Below, piece after piece: positions 47,301 through 54,068 of a DNA stretch of 64,000 nt. Position 1 is the stretch's first letter. Every line of letters begins with the position of its first letter. Source of the DNA: Ahniella sp. (GTDB lineage: Bacteria > Pseudomonadota > Gammaproteobacteria > Xanthomonadales > Ahniellaceae); assembly GCA_016712105.1 (NCBI GenBank), contig JADJRU010000014.1:1-64000 (forward strand). The letters run 5' to 3'. The notes beneath the pieces are model-generated. The model saw nothing but the letters and a program-made list of their open reading frames with translations. It made no database searches and was not told the DNA's origin. Position numbers and translations under genes: made by a program.

Positions 47301-48077
47301 CGAATACCAGAACGCTTCTGCAGTCTGGCCAGACAAAGTGCGACCAGAGCGGTCGGTGATGGTGCCCGAGATCATTACCGGCCAGCGTTGGCCGCGTTCT
47401 TCGAAGACCGTGTCGATGGCAAACAATGCGGCCTTGGCGTTCAAGGTATCAAAAATCGTCTCGACCATGACGATGTCGGCGCCGCCTTCGATCAGACCTT
47501 CGGTCGCTTCGCGGTAGGCCACTACGAGCGTGTCGAAGTCGATGTTGCGCATGCCCGGATTGTTGACGTCGGGCGACAGGGACGCGGTGCGATTGGTTGG
47601 GCCCAGAACGCCAACGACAAACCGCGGGCGATCGTGCGTCTTCGCTTGCATCGCTTCACATCCGATCCGGGCCAGAGCGGCACCGGCGACGTTGAGTTCG
47701 CGTGCAAGGTGTTCGAGTTGATAGTCGGCCTGACTGACCGTGGTGGCGTTGAAGGTGTTCGTTTCGACGAGGTCGGCACCCGCTTCGAGGTACGCGCGGT
47801 GAACTTCGCGAATCAGTTCAGGCCGGCTGAGGCTCAGCAGGTCATTGTTGCCTTTGAGATCGCAGCCGCCAGCGTGGTGATGACCATCGGTCGAACACGC
47901 GGTCGCCTGGGCAAACCGCTCACCGCGATAGCCTGCTTCATCGAGTTGATAGCCCTGCAGCATGGTGCCCATGGCACCGTCGAGGATCAGGATTCGTTCG
48001 GACAGCGCTCGGGTGAGCGCTTCCACGCGCTCGGGATGGGCATACGGCAATCGATGTGTGTTCAGGGGCGCGGTCAT
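44322..48077 (-). CDS. metH: Cobalamin-dependent methionine synthase (compensating frameshifts)
   Basis: Transfers a methyl group from methyltetrahydrofolate to homocysteine. The domains run in order. The homocysteine domain has Zn cysteine motifs LNCALGA and GGCCGTT. The folate domain has NVGERTNVTGS. The B12 domain has its axial histidine in DVHDIGKN. The AdoMet reactivation domain ends FAMYPASSVSGYYFAHPDS. Between about 44815 and 44905 the frame reads nonsense while another frame reads DRPNLCLADFVSDQPGDW, so two indels cancel. ATG 48077 overlaps the stop of the upstream regulator gene. About 1251 residues, as expected. Confidence 0.93.
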   Translation of the reverse strand: MTAPLNTHRLPYAHPERVEALTRALSERILILDGAMGTMLQGYQLDEAGYRGERFAQATACSTDGHHHAGGCDLKGNNDLLSLSRPELIREVHRAYLEAGADLVETNTFNATTVSQADYQLEHLARELNVAGAALARIGCEAMQAKTHDRPRFVVGVLGPTNRTASLSPDVNNPGMRNIDFDTLVVAYREATEGLIEGGADIVMVETIFDTLNAKAALFAIDTVFEERGQRWPVMISGTITDRSGRTLSGQTAEAFWYSVRHAEPLAVGLNCALGARDLHAHLDVLSGTAECLVSVHPNAGLPNAFGGYDESPEMMAEVIGDFASQGLLNIVGGCCGTTPAHISAIRDVVASHPPRQPAPAPTLTCLSGLEPLRIDTNANFINVGERTNVTGSAQFRKLIKDDRYDAAVDVARQQVASGAQIIDVNMDEGLLDSEAAMTRYLNLIAAEPDIARVPFMIDSSKWTVLEAGLKCVQGKPIVNSISLKEGEESFLAQARLLRRYGAAVVVMAFDETGQADTFARKVDILSRSYELLTQTIGFAPDDIIFDPNIFAVATGIEEHNRYALDFIEACAELKKRFPRAHISGGVSNVSFSFRGNNVVREAIHSVFLYYAIKNGMDFGIVNAGALPIYDDLPDLLRDRVEDVILNRRQDATERLLEVAETFKDKGARKTDNADIEAWRQLPVGERLRHALVHGVDAFIESDTEEARQLAKRPLEVIEGPLMTGMNVVGDLFGAGKMFLPQVVKSARVMKKAVAHLIPYIEEERMRTGEAPRSNGRIVLATVKGDVHDIGKNIVGVVLRCNNFEVIDLGVMVPAQTILDRAREERADIIGLSGLITPSLDEMHHLARELQRQGFTQPLLIGGATTSRAHTALKIEPFYKSPVVWVKDASRAVGVAQNLVSETQREPFLERIRNEYAEVRTRHRDKADGKRLIPFETARKRAFNQASEPVRPKFTGVRVFESSIRELMPYIDWTPFFQTWELAGRYPAILHDSVVGNESRKLFQDALAMLEHICQDNWLTAKAVLGIWPARRRGDDVDVFADEAQQQKLTTFNFLRQQADQARLTARTCASPTLCPTNPATGSAPSVTAGIGIERYLARFETQHDDYSSILLKALADRLAEALTEALHAKVRREIWGYAADETLDNEALINEKYRGIRPAPGYPACPDHTEKEKIFELLDAEQAIGVSLTESFAMYPASSVSGYYFAHPDSQYFVVGRVTKEQVTDYAARKRQSVSDTERWLAPILDYDPD

Positions 48078-49002
48078 CAAGGTTTCCTGGCGAGCAGAGT
48101 CAGCACTTCAAAATGCGGCGGGCGGCGTTCGCGCGAGCTGATCTCGCAATCGAGCACTTCCAGCCCTTGCTTGCGGCACAGTTTGCGCAGTTCTTCGGGT
48201 TTGAATCCCTGGTTGCGGTGGTCGAAGGTTTCGGCCGCCTGACGATGCTGGTGTGCATTCAAGGTCATCGCCAGGAGCCGGCCGCCCGGCCGCAACACGC
48301 GGGTAGCCTCGGCGAGTGCGCGCGCCGGCTCCTCGCTGTAGGTCAGTGCGTGCATCAACAACACCAGATCAAATCCGGCATCGGCAAACGGCAATGCATG
48401 CATGTCGCCGTGTTCGGCGCGGGCATGACGCAGGGGCTTCAGGCGTAACGCAGCGGCTTCGACCATTCGCTCGTTGCTGTCGAGGCAGACAATGCTGCGG
48501 GCGTGCGCTGCGAGCAATTCACCCAGGACACCATCACCGGAGGCAACGTCCAGCACATCACCGAGTTCGACGAGGTGCATCATGCCGCGGGCGAGCGCTT
48601 CCCAGGTACGCCCGGGCGAGTAGTGGCGCTCCATTGAACCCGCCACACTGTCGGCCCAGCCTTCTTCGCGGGCGCGCTTCTTGAGCACTTCCGGCAAACG
48701 TTTGCGATCGTCGTCGAGGAGTGCATCACCCACGATCTGGCGGGTGGTGGCCCATAACCCGGCAATGGCGCCGGTCAGGTCGGTATTGAAGCGGTAATAC
48801 GCCAGCACGCCGGCGCGACGGTCGCGCACCAGGTCGTGTTCTTTCAGCTTGACAGGTGGGTCGACACCCGCGGCTGCGCCAATTGGGTGATCTGCGACAA
48901 CTCGGCGACCGTCAACTCCTCCTGCTCCAGGAGCACGAGCAGGCGCACGCGAGTCGCATCGGAAAGCGTTCGAAACAGGCTGGAGCAATCACTCAGGTCC
49001 AC
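48077..49002 (-). CDS. ArsR-family regulator fused to a SAM methyltransferase, SahR-like (one frameshift)
   Basis: From GTG 49002 the product begins VDLSDCSSLFRTLSDATRVR, an ArsR winged helix, running to AQPRVSTHLS. One A is missing near 48853; the next frame continues LKEHDLVRDRRAGVLAYYRF. A class I methyltransferase domain follows (VLDVASGDGVLGELL, SIVCLDSNERMVE, MHALPFADAGFDLVLLMHAL). ArsR-methyltransferase fusions beside methionine-cycle genes include SahR regulators that sense S-adenosylhomocysteine. The stop overlaps the metH start, so the two are coupled. About 308 residues when joined. Sensing SAH here is inference. Confidence 0.72.
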
Positions 49003-49005
49003 GTC

Positions 49006-49023
49006 TATCGTTCTATCGCGATA
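49006..49023. promoter_or_regulatory. Candidate operator of the ArsR/SahR-like regulator
   Basis: The perfect palindrome TATCGCGATA lies at 49014-49023, preceded by a direct copy of its half TATCG at 49006-49010. It sits four bases upstream of the GTG start, so binding would cover the start region and block expression. The site is seen; the binding protein is inferred from adjacency. Confidence 0.5.
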
Positions 49024-49084
49024 AAAAGATTTAGCGACAGTAACGGGCGGGGCTTGGTGCAGTCAATCCAATGCTTGTGAAAGC

Positions 49085-49147
49085 TCAGCTGACGAAGGAA
49101 GCCCAGCTATCTACCTCGAGATATCCGCAAGCTGGGCTTCGCTTCGC
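49085..49147. repeat. Inverted repeat between the regulator and the M56 gene
   Basis: AAGCCCAGC (49099-49107) pairs with GCTGGGCTT (49131-49139), in a block that begins GCTGACGAAGG and ends CGCTTCGCTCAGCGCC. A diverged, reverse-oriented piece (CCTTCGTCAGCCCAGC) occurs at 34848-34863. It lies just beyond the stop of the M56 gene and could act as a terminator without a T run. Confidence 0.5.
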
Positions 49148-49154
49148 TCAGCGC

Positions 49155-51722
49155 CTACTGGAGGGCGCGATTTGCCATGTTGCCTTCGAAGTCACCCATG
49201 GTTGCCGAAATGGCACGGTATTCGCTGATCAATGCGGCTTCGGCTGGCATGACTTCGGCGAGTGCCACAAGAACTTGACGCTTCTCGAAGTCGGAGTCCA
49301 TGCCTCGGGTGGCCGTGAGGATCATGCGGGCACGGCCTGCATTCACGGCGCCAGCGTCGATCAGTCCGGCAAGCGCCGTTCGACGCTCGAAGTCGGAATG
49401 GAGTCCTGCAATGGCTTTGGCGTATGCCGATTCGGTGGTTTGGTCCGCGGCCAGCAGGGGTGCCAGTTCGGTCAGTACCACCCGCGCTTCGAAGTCCGAC
49501 TGGATGCCCGCACACGCCTTGAGAATACTGGCGATTTGCTGGGCACTTTTCGGCTGGCGTTCAATCAGCGCGGACAGGGCCGAGCGCTTTTCGAAGTCCG
49601 ACTCCATCGATTCGACGGTGTTGAACCAAGCGGGCGCGAGTGCTGCTTCGTCGCCGAATTGTGCTACCGCATGCACCAGGATGTTTCGCTTCTCGAAGTC
49701 GGATTGCAGCGTGGACGCATGGGCAAAGGCCTGTTCAAAATGCTGACCCGTAAAGGTGGCGAGGTCGAACATGGCTTCCAGGGTGCTGCGGTACTCGAAG
49801 TCCGATTGAGTTCTCGTGGCCAGAGTCAACGCGGCGCTCAGGTCGGTGTCGCCAAGCCGGTGTTGGGCGGCGAGCGCAACCAGATGCAGACGACGGGGGA
49901 AGTCGCCGCGGATTTTCGCAATCAATTGCAGCGCAGCCTGCACGCCGCCACTGCGAAGGGTGCGCGCGATGCGTTCGTCCGCGCCTTGACCCGTTTCAAG
50001 CAGCATTCCGGGCAATACCGAACCCAGCCAGGCTTGCGCCTTGGCGTCGAACGGTTGCTCGTTGCCATTCAGCCAGAAGCGCCGAACAATCTTGCCGCTT
50101 TCGGCAGTGAATTCGACTTCATGTTTGACGTCGTCAAGCTTGTGTTCGATGCGCAGACTCGCGCCATCATCCATTTGTGTGACATCGGTTTCGGTCTCGT
50201 TGAGCGCATAGTCACCGCTGACTCCAGCTCGAACGACTGGTGTTCGTCCTCGTAAGTCACACGCTCCGAGTCGCCGAACCAAAGAAAAACCGCTGTCCTT
50301 GCGGATCTGCAGGGAGCTTTTTGCCGGCAAGGCAGGGAGCGCGGGCAGTTCCGGCAACGCGGGCAGTTCCGGCAACGCGGGCAGTTCCGGCAACGCGGGC
50401 AGTTCCGGCAACGCGGGCAAGGTTGAGCTCAACGGCGCAGTGGTTTTAGATGGTGGTTCGGGTGGGGCAGGAGGTGCCGGCGGTGGTGGCGGCGCTGCCG
50501 TCTGGGCTGGCGGTGCCGGTGGTGCCGGTGGCGATGGCGGTGCTGGCGGCGAAGGAATGTTGCCCTTGTGCTTGGGCGCGAGCTCGCCAGGTGCAGCAGC
50601 CTCGGCAACCGCGGTGTTATTGGCTTCGACAGGTGTTTCCTGGGCTTTGGTCGGGATCAACAGCGAGCCGCCGATGATGCCGCCGATCAGGGCCAACTGG
50701 CCCAGTCGGGAAATGGGACGTTCCTTGTTCATGATCAGACTCCTGTTCAGTAGGTGCTGCACGCGGGCCAACAGACCCATGTCGTTGTTCCACATGGCCA
50801 TGGCCAGTTCGGGGTGTTGCGGAGATCGCTGCTGCTCGGCGCAGGCGAGGAGCGCCCGCGCCAGCGGTTCACCGTCGCCGAGGCAACGGGCCGCGAGGGC
50901 ATCGGCCTGCAGTTCAGCCAGCGCATTCAATTCGGCGCGCACGTGGCGTGACCAGGGTGTCCACCAGATTCGGGTGAGCGCCAGGCTCAGCATTCGCCAC
51001 ATCGGGTCCTGCCGGCGCAGATGTGCCAGCTCATGAGCCAGCATGGCGCGGCGCGCTTCTGTGTCGGCCAGCGCAGGAACCCAGGCCGGAATCCGCAAAA
51101 AAGCCAGAGGGACCAGACTTGGGCTTTGCCAATAGGGATCTTCACGGAGCTGTGGTTTGCGCACCTGCAAGGCCTGAGCGAGTCCGGTTACCTCGTCAAC
51201 GACGCGGCGGTCGGTCAATCTCGGCAAGCTGGCCGTGAGTCGGTTCAGTCGCCACGCGTTCGTCAGCAGCCCGCACAGCACCAACAGCATCCAGGCCACA
51301 ACGATACCGCTGAACACCTGGCCCACCGATGGCATGGTGGGCGCGGTTCCCTGAGGTGCAGACAGCGTGGTCAATCTCCTCGGGGCTTCACCGGGCAACA
51401 GCGTGGGAGGGCTACGGGCCGGTCGTGAGGCTGAGGATCTGATCTCGGGAGCTGCTTGAACCGCCGTGGTTTGCAGGGCAGTCACCTGCAGTGCAGCGGT
51501 GGGCGTACCTGGCTCGATGGCGACCATTCGGATCGATTCCGGCCAACACCATGCCAAGGACCCGATCAATATCGGTGCGACCAACACGGAGCGGGCCAGC
51601 CATTCGCGCTCTCGGGGTGTTCGTCCGCGAGCAGGCGCAAACCGGCCATGGGTCCAGAACAACAGAGCCGACAGCACCCATATGCTGCCGAACCACAGGA
51701 GCAAGGCCGGGATCTCAGACAT
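49155..51722 (-). CDS. BlaR1/M56-type membrane metallopeptidase with SDFEKR repeats
   Basis: The N-terminal ~330 residues hold membrane helices and a zinc-protease motif HELAHLRRQDPMW, followed by EALADALA-like ELQADALAARC, the M56 pattern. It then has a proline-rich linker (PPAPPAPPA), a run of LPALPE repeats, and a region with seven copies of a ~33-residue unit centred on SDFEKR, from about residue 640 to the end. Total length is 855 residues. The start overlaps the blaI-like stop by eight bases. A signalling role, cleaving the repressor or another target, is inferred from the BlaI neighbour; the inducer is unknown. Confidence 0.83.
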   Translation of the reverse strand: MSEIPALLLWFGSIWVLSALLFWTHGRFAPARGRTPREREWLARSVLVAPILIGSLAWCWPESIRMVAIEPGTPTAALQVTALQTTAVQAAPEIRSSASRPARSPPTLLPGEAPRRLTTLSAPQGTAPTMPSVGQVFSGIVVAWMLLVLCGLLTNAWRLNRLTASLPRLTDRRVVDEVTGLAQALQVRKPQLREDPYWQSPSLVPLAFLRIPAWVPALADTEARRAMLAHELAHLRRQDPMWRMLSLALTRIWWTPWSRHVRAELNALAELQADALAARCLGDGEPLARALLACAEQQRSPQHPELAMAMWNNDMGLLARVQHLLNRSLIMNKERPISRLGQLALIGGIIGGSLLIPTKAQETPVEANNTAVAEAAAPGELAPKHKGNIPSPPAPPSPPAPPAPPAQTAAPPPPPAPPAPPEPPSKTTAPLSSTLPALPELPALPELPALPELPALPELPALPALPAKSSLQIRKDSGFSLVRRLGACDLRGRTPVVRAGVSGDYALNETETDVTQMDDGASLRIEHKLDDVKHEVEFTAESGKIVRRFWLNGNEQPFDAKAQAWLGSVLPGMLLETGQGADERIARTLRSGGVQAALQLIAKIRGDFPRRLHLVALAAQHRLGDTDLSAALTLATRTQSDFEYRSTLEAMFDLATFTGQHFEQAFAHASTLQSDFEKRNILVHAVAQFGDEAALAPAWFNTVESMESDFEKRSALSALIERQPKSAQQIASILKACAGIQSDFEARVVLTELAPLLAADQTTESAYAKAIAGLHSDFERRTALAGLIDAGAVNAGRARMILTATRGMDSDFEKRQVLVALAEVMPAEAALISEYRAISATMGDFEGNMANRALQ
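50341..50412. repeat. Four perfect 18-bp tandem repeats inside the M56 gene
   Basis: The unit GCGGGCAGTTCCGGCAAC is repeated four times without change at 50341-50412, with partial units on both sides. On the coding strand it encodes LPALPE repeats. Perfect copies suggest recent slippage and possible length variation between strains. Confidence 0.95.
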
Positions 51723-52113
51723 GGTCGGAGCCCTTCTTCTTCAACAGCTCGCGAACCTTGTCGAGATCGGTGTCACGCACGTCGCGTTCGCGAACCAGGT
51801 GCGCGACCAGAGCCTTGGCGTCACCGTCGAACAAGCGGTCCAGAAACTCCGACACCATGGATCGTTTGACTTCGGTTTCGGCAACCGTTGCCCGGTAGAC
51901 GAGGTGTTTGCCGGCCTTCCGCGACTCGATCAGACCCCGCCGTTCGAGGCGGCTCAGCATCGTGCCCACAGTCGTATGGGCCAGATCGCGTGAATCGGCA
52001 AGGCTCGCGACGACCTCGGCCGTACTGGCTTCACCGCGTTGCCAGATGGCGCGCATGATGGCCAGTTGCAGGCCGCTGAGCTGGCCGAGGTCTTCGGCTT
52101 CCGGGTGAGTCAT
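51715..52113 (-). CDS. BlaI/MecI-family transcriptional repressor
   Basis: A 132-residue winged-helix protein starting at ATG 52113 (MTHPEAEDLG). The HTH (QLAIMRAIWQRGEASTAEVV, HTTVGTMLSRLERRGLI) and C-terminal dimerisation helices match Penicillinase_R repressors. An ATG six codons upstream is possible. It overlaps the M56 gene, the classical blaI-blaR1 order. Palindromes at 52131-52158 just upstream are the likely operator. No beta-lactamase gene is adjacent, so the pair probably regulates itself and unlinked targets. Confidence 0.88.
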   Translation of the reverse strand: MTHPEAEDLGQLSGLQLAIMRAIWQRGEASTAEVVASLADSRDLAHTTVGTMLSRLERRGLIESRKAGKHLVYRATVAETEVKRSMVSEFLDRLFDGDAKALVAHLVRERDVRDTDLDKVRELLKKKGSDHV

Positions 52114-52130
52114 GGTGAGGGCTCCATACA

Positions 52131-52158
52131 TACGACAGGTGTCGTACTACATTTGTAG
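52131..52158. promoter_or_regulatory. Two adjacent BlaI-type operators
   Basis: TACGACAGGTGTCGTA (52131-52146) is a perfect 7-bp inverted repeat with a 2-base centre. It is followed directly by CTACA-TT-TGTAG (52147-52158). The second matches the TACA-TGTA half-site logic of BlaI/MecI operators. They lie 18 bp upstream of the repressor start. Confidence 0.65.
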
Positions 52159-52302
52159 GAGATGACGCCGGATCAAGCAAGAGGCCGGAAGTCATGGACG
52201 CCGGAAACGCCAGTCAGTGGATCGGGTGCGGGCAGATCCGCCAAAGCAATCGTTATAACCGCGACCTTGACGGCGGCAAAAGAGGCATGCGACCTTCGGA
52301 GC

Positions 52303-52431
52303 ATGATGCAGCACAGCAGCCAATCGATCGAATCCCCGCGCACCCTGGCTTTCCAGCCGGCACGGGCATCCGCACGAATTCTTGGCCTCCTTCTTAGCCT
52401 TCGCACATCGCGGGGTTGGTTGGTGCCGTAG
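52303..52431 (+). CDS. leuL: Leucine leader peptide of the leu operon, about 42 codons
   Basis: A short reading frame starts at ATG 52303 or ATG 52306, just after GGAG, and stops at TAG 52429-52431. Near its end it reads ILGLLLSLRTSRGWLVP; five of nine consecutive codons (52381-52401) are leucine, all CTT or CTC. It lies directly upstream of competing RNA stems and an intrinsic terminator before leuA. The arrangement is a textbook leader for transcription attenuation by leucyl-tRNA supply. Confidence 0.75.
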   Translation: MMQHSSQSIESPRTLAFQPARASARILGLLLSLRTSRGWLVP

Positions 52432-52493
52432 TCGAAACAAACGCACCGGATCACCAGAACCCCGCACCGGCAACGAGGCGGGGTTTTTCTTTT
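52410..52493 (+). promoter_or_regulatory. Attenuator of the leu operon
   Basis: The terminator stem is AACCCCGC (52458-52465) with GCGGGGTT (52478-52485), followed by T-rich sequence to 52494. Upstream, an identical GCGGGGTT (52410-52417) can pair with the same AACCCCGC and prevent the terminator. CCCCGC at 52334-52339 can in turn sequester the upstream copy. Stalling on the Leu codons would leave 52410-52417 free, favouring antitermination. Confidence 0.75.
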
Positions 52494-52510
52494 TGGGAGT
52501 TGAGGAACGC

Positions 52511-54064
52511 ATGACTGAGCGACTGATCATTTTCGACACCACCCTGCGCGATGGCGAGCAGAGTCCGGGCTGTACGCTCAATCGCATGCAGAAGCTGCGT
52601 ATGGCCGACACCCTCGTGCAATTGGGCGTGGATGTCATCGAAGCCGGCTACCCGAATGCGTCCCAGGACGACTTCGACGCAGTCCGCGCGATTGCCACGC
52701 AGGCGCACGGCATCACCGTGTGTGGGCTGGCCCGCTGCAACGAGTCCGACATCGAAGCCGCCGCCAAGGCCATCGAGCCGGCCGCGAGCGGGCGCATCCA
52801 CGTATTCATTGCGGCCAGCCCGATCCATCGCGAGATGAAGCTCAAGATGACGCGGGCACAGGTGCTGGAGCGTGCCATCAAAGGTGTTCGCCAGGCGCGG
52901 GCACGTTGCGCCGACGTCGAGTTCAGCGCCGAAGATGCCACTCGCGCCGAACCGGATTTCCTGATCGAGTTGTTCTCGGCGGTCATCGAGGCGGGTGCCA
53001 GCACGATCAATGTGCCGGATACCGTCGGCTTCACGACCCCCACCGAATATCGCGAACTGATCGGTCTGCTGCGGCGGCAGGTCCGCGGGATCGAACATGC
53101 TGTGCTGAGCACCCATTGCCACAACGACCTGGGCCTGGCGGTCGCGAACAGTCTGGCTGGTGTTGAAGCCGGTGCACGACAAGTCGAATGCACCGTCGGC
53201 GGCATCGGTGAACGGGCGGGTAATGCGGCCCTGGAAGAAATTGTCATGGCCGTGCGCACGCGACCGGAACGTTTCGGCGTTCACACGCGGATTGTCACGC
53301 CGAAGATCTACGGTGCGGCGCGGACGCTGAGTTCCTTGATCGCGCAGCCGATTCCGCGCAACAAGCCGATCGTTGGTCAAAACGCCTTTGCCCATGAATC
53401 GGGTATTCACCAGCACGGCATGATCGCCGATCGCAGCACCTACGAGATCATGAAGCCGGAAGACATCGGTGTGCCGGGGTCCCAGCTGATCCTGGGCAAA
53501 CACAGCGGCAAGGCGGCTGTGCGCGATCGTCTGGGGCAACTGGGGTATGAGTTGCATGAAGACGAAGTCGAGCCGTTGATGGTGCGTTACAAACACTTGG
53601 CCGATCGAAAGAAAGAAGTGTTCGACGCCGATCTGGAAGCCTTGTACCTGGGCGTTGAACCGGGTGACGAGCAACCGTGGACACTGGCGAACCTGCACGT
53701 CACCACCGCAATCGGAAACACGGCCGAGCCCACTGCCAGCATCACGCTGCGGACTGCCGACGGACACGTGGTTCGCGAAGCCGCCGTCGGCGATGGTCCG
53801 ATTGATGCCATTGCCCGCGCCGTCGCCCGGGCGACCCAGGTCCCGTTCAAGCTGATCGACTACAACGTTCAGAGCGTGACGCAGGGTGGTGACGCCCAAG
53901 GTCGTGCCCATGTCCGTCTGACCGCAGACGGTCGCGAGTATCGCGGCCAGTCGGTCAGCACCGACGTCATCGAAGCTTCGGCGCGTGCGCTGGTGGACGC
54001 GATCAATCGGATCGTGTCGGTCAGCCAGGCCCGTCTCCGCAGTCTGAAAGCCACAGGAACCTGA
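52511..54064 (+). CDS. leuA: 2-isopropylmalate synthase
   Basis: First committed enzyme of leucine synthesis. DTTLRDGEQSPGC at the N-terminus, STHCHNDLGLAVANSLAG and HESGIHQHGM are the catalytic TIM-barrel motifs; the C-terminal third is the regulatory domain for leucine feedback. ATG 52511 has a good Shine-Dalgarno (TTGAGGAA) and lies after the terminator, so the longer frame that begins upstream is rejected. The length of 517 residues is normal. leuC follows after 4 bp. Confidence 0.95.
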   Translation: MTERLIIFDTTLRDGEQSPGCTLNRMQKLRMADTLVQLGVDVIEAGYPNASQDDFDAVRAIATQAHGITVCGLARCNESDIEAAAKAIEPAASGRIHVFIAASPIHREMKLKMTRAQVLERAIKGVRQARARCADVEFSAEDATRAEPDFLIELFSAVIEAGASTINVPDTVGFTTPTEYRELIGLLRRQVRGIEHAVLSTHCHNDLGLAVANSLAGVEAGARQVECTVGGIGERAGNAALEEIVMAVRTRPERFGVHTRIVTPKIYGAARTLSSLIAQPIPRNKPIVGQNAFAHESGIHQHGMIADRSTYEIMKPEDIGVPGSQLILGKHSGKAAVRDRLGQLGYELHEDEVEPLMVRYKHLADRKKEVFDADLEALYLGVEPGDEQPWTLANLHVTTAIGNTAEPTASITLRTADGHVVREAAVGDGPIDAIARAVARATQVPFKLIDYNVQSVTQGGDAQGRAHVRLTADGREYRGQSVSTDVIEASARALVDAINRIVSVSQARLRSLKATGT

Positions 54065-54068
54065 TCTT

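Noticed and set aside
48000..48100. SAH or SAM riboswitch upstream of metH
   Set aside because: The metH start overlaps the upstream stop, leaving no room for an aptamer.
49155..50255. 394-codon forward-strand frame opposite the M56 gene
   Set aside because: It mirrors the repeated SDFEKR codons of the reverse-strand gene and has no independent support.
50281..50430. CRISPR-like array from regularly repeated sequence
   Set aside because: The 18-bp units are contiguous with no spacers, lie inside an open reading frame and encode LPALPE repeats.
52382..52510. N-terminal extension of leuA by 43 codons
   Set aside because: The extension runs through the leader peptide's Leu codons in another frame and through the terminator; ATG 52511 has the Shine-Dalgarno and the family N-terminus.
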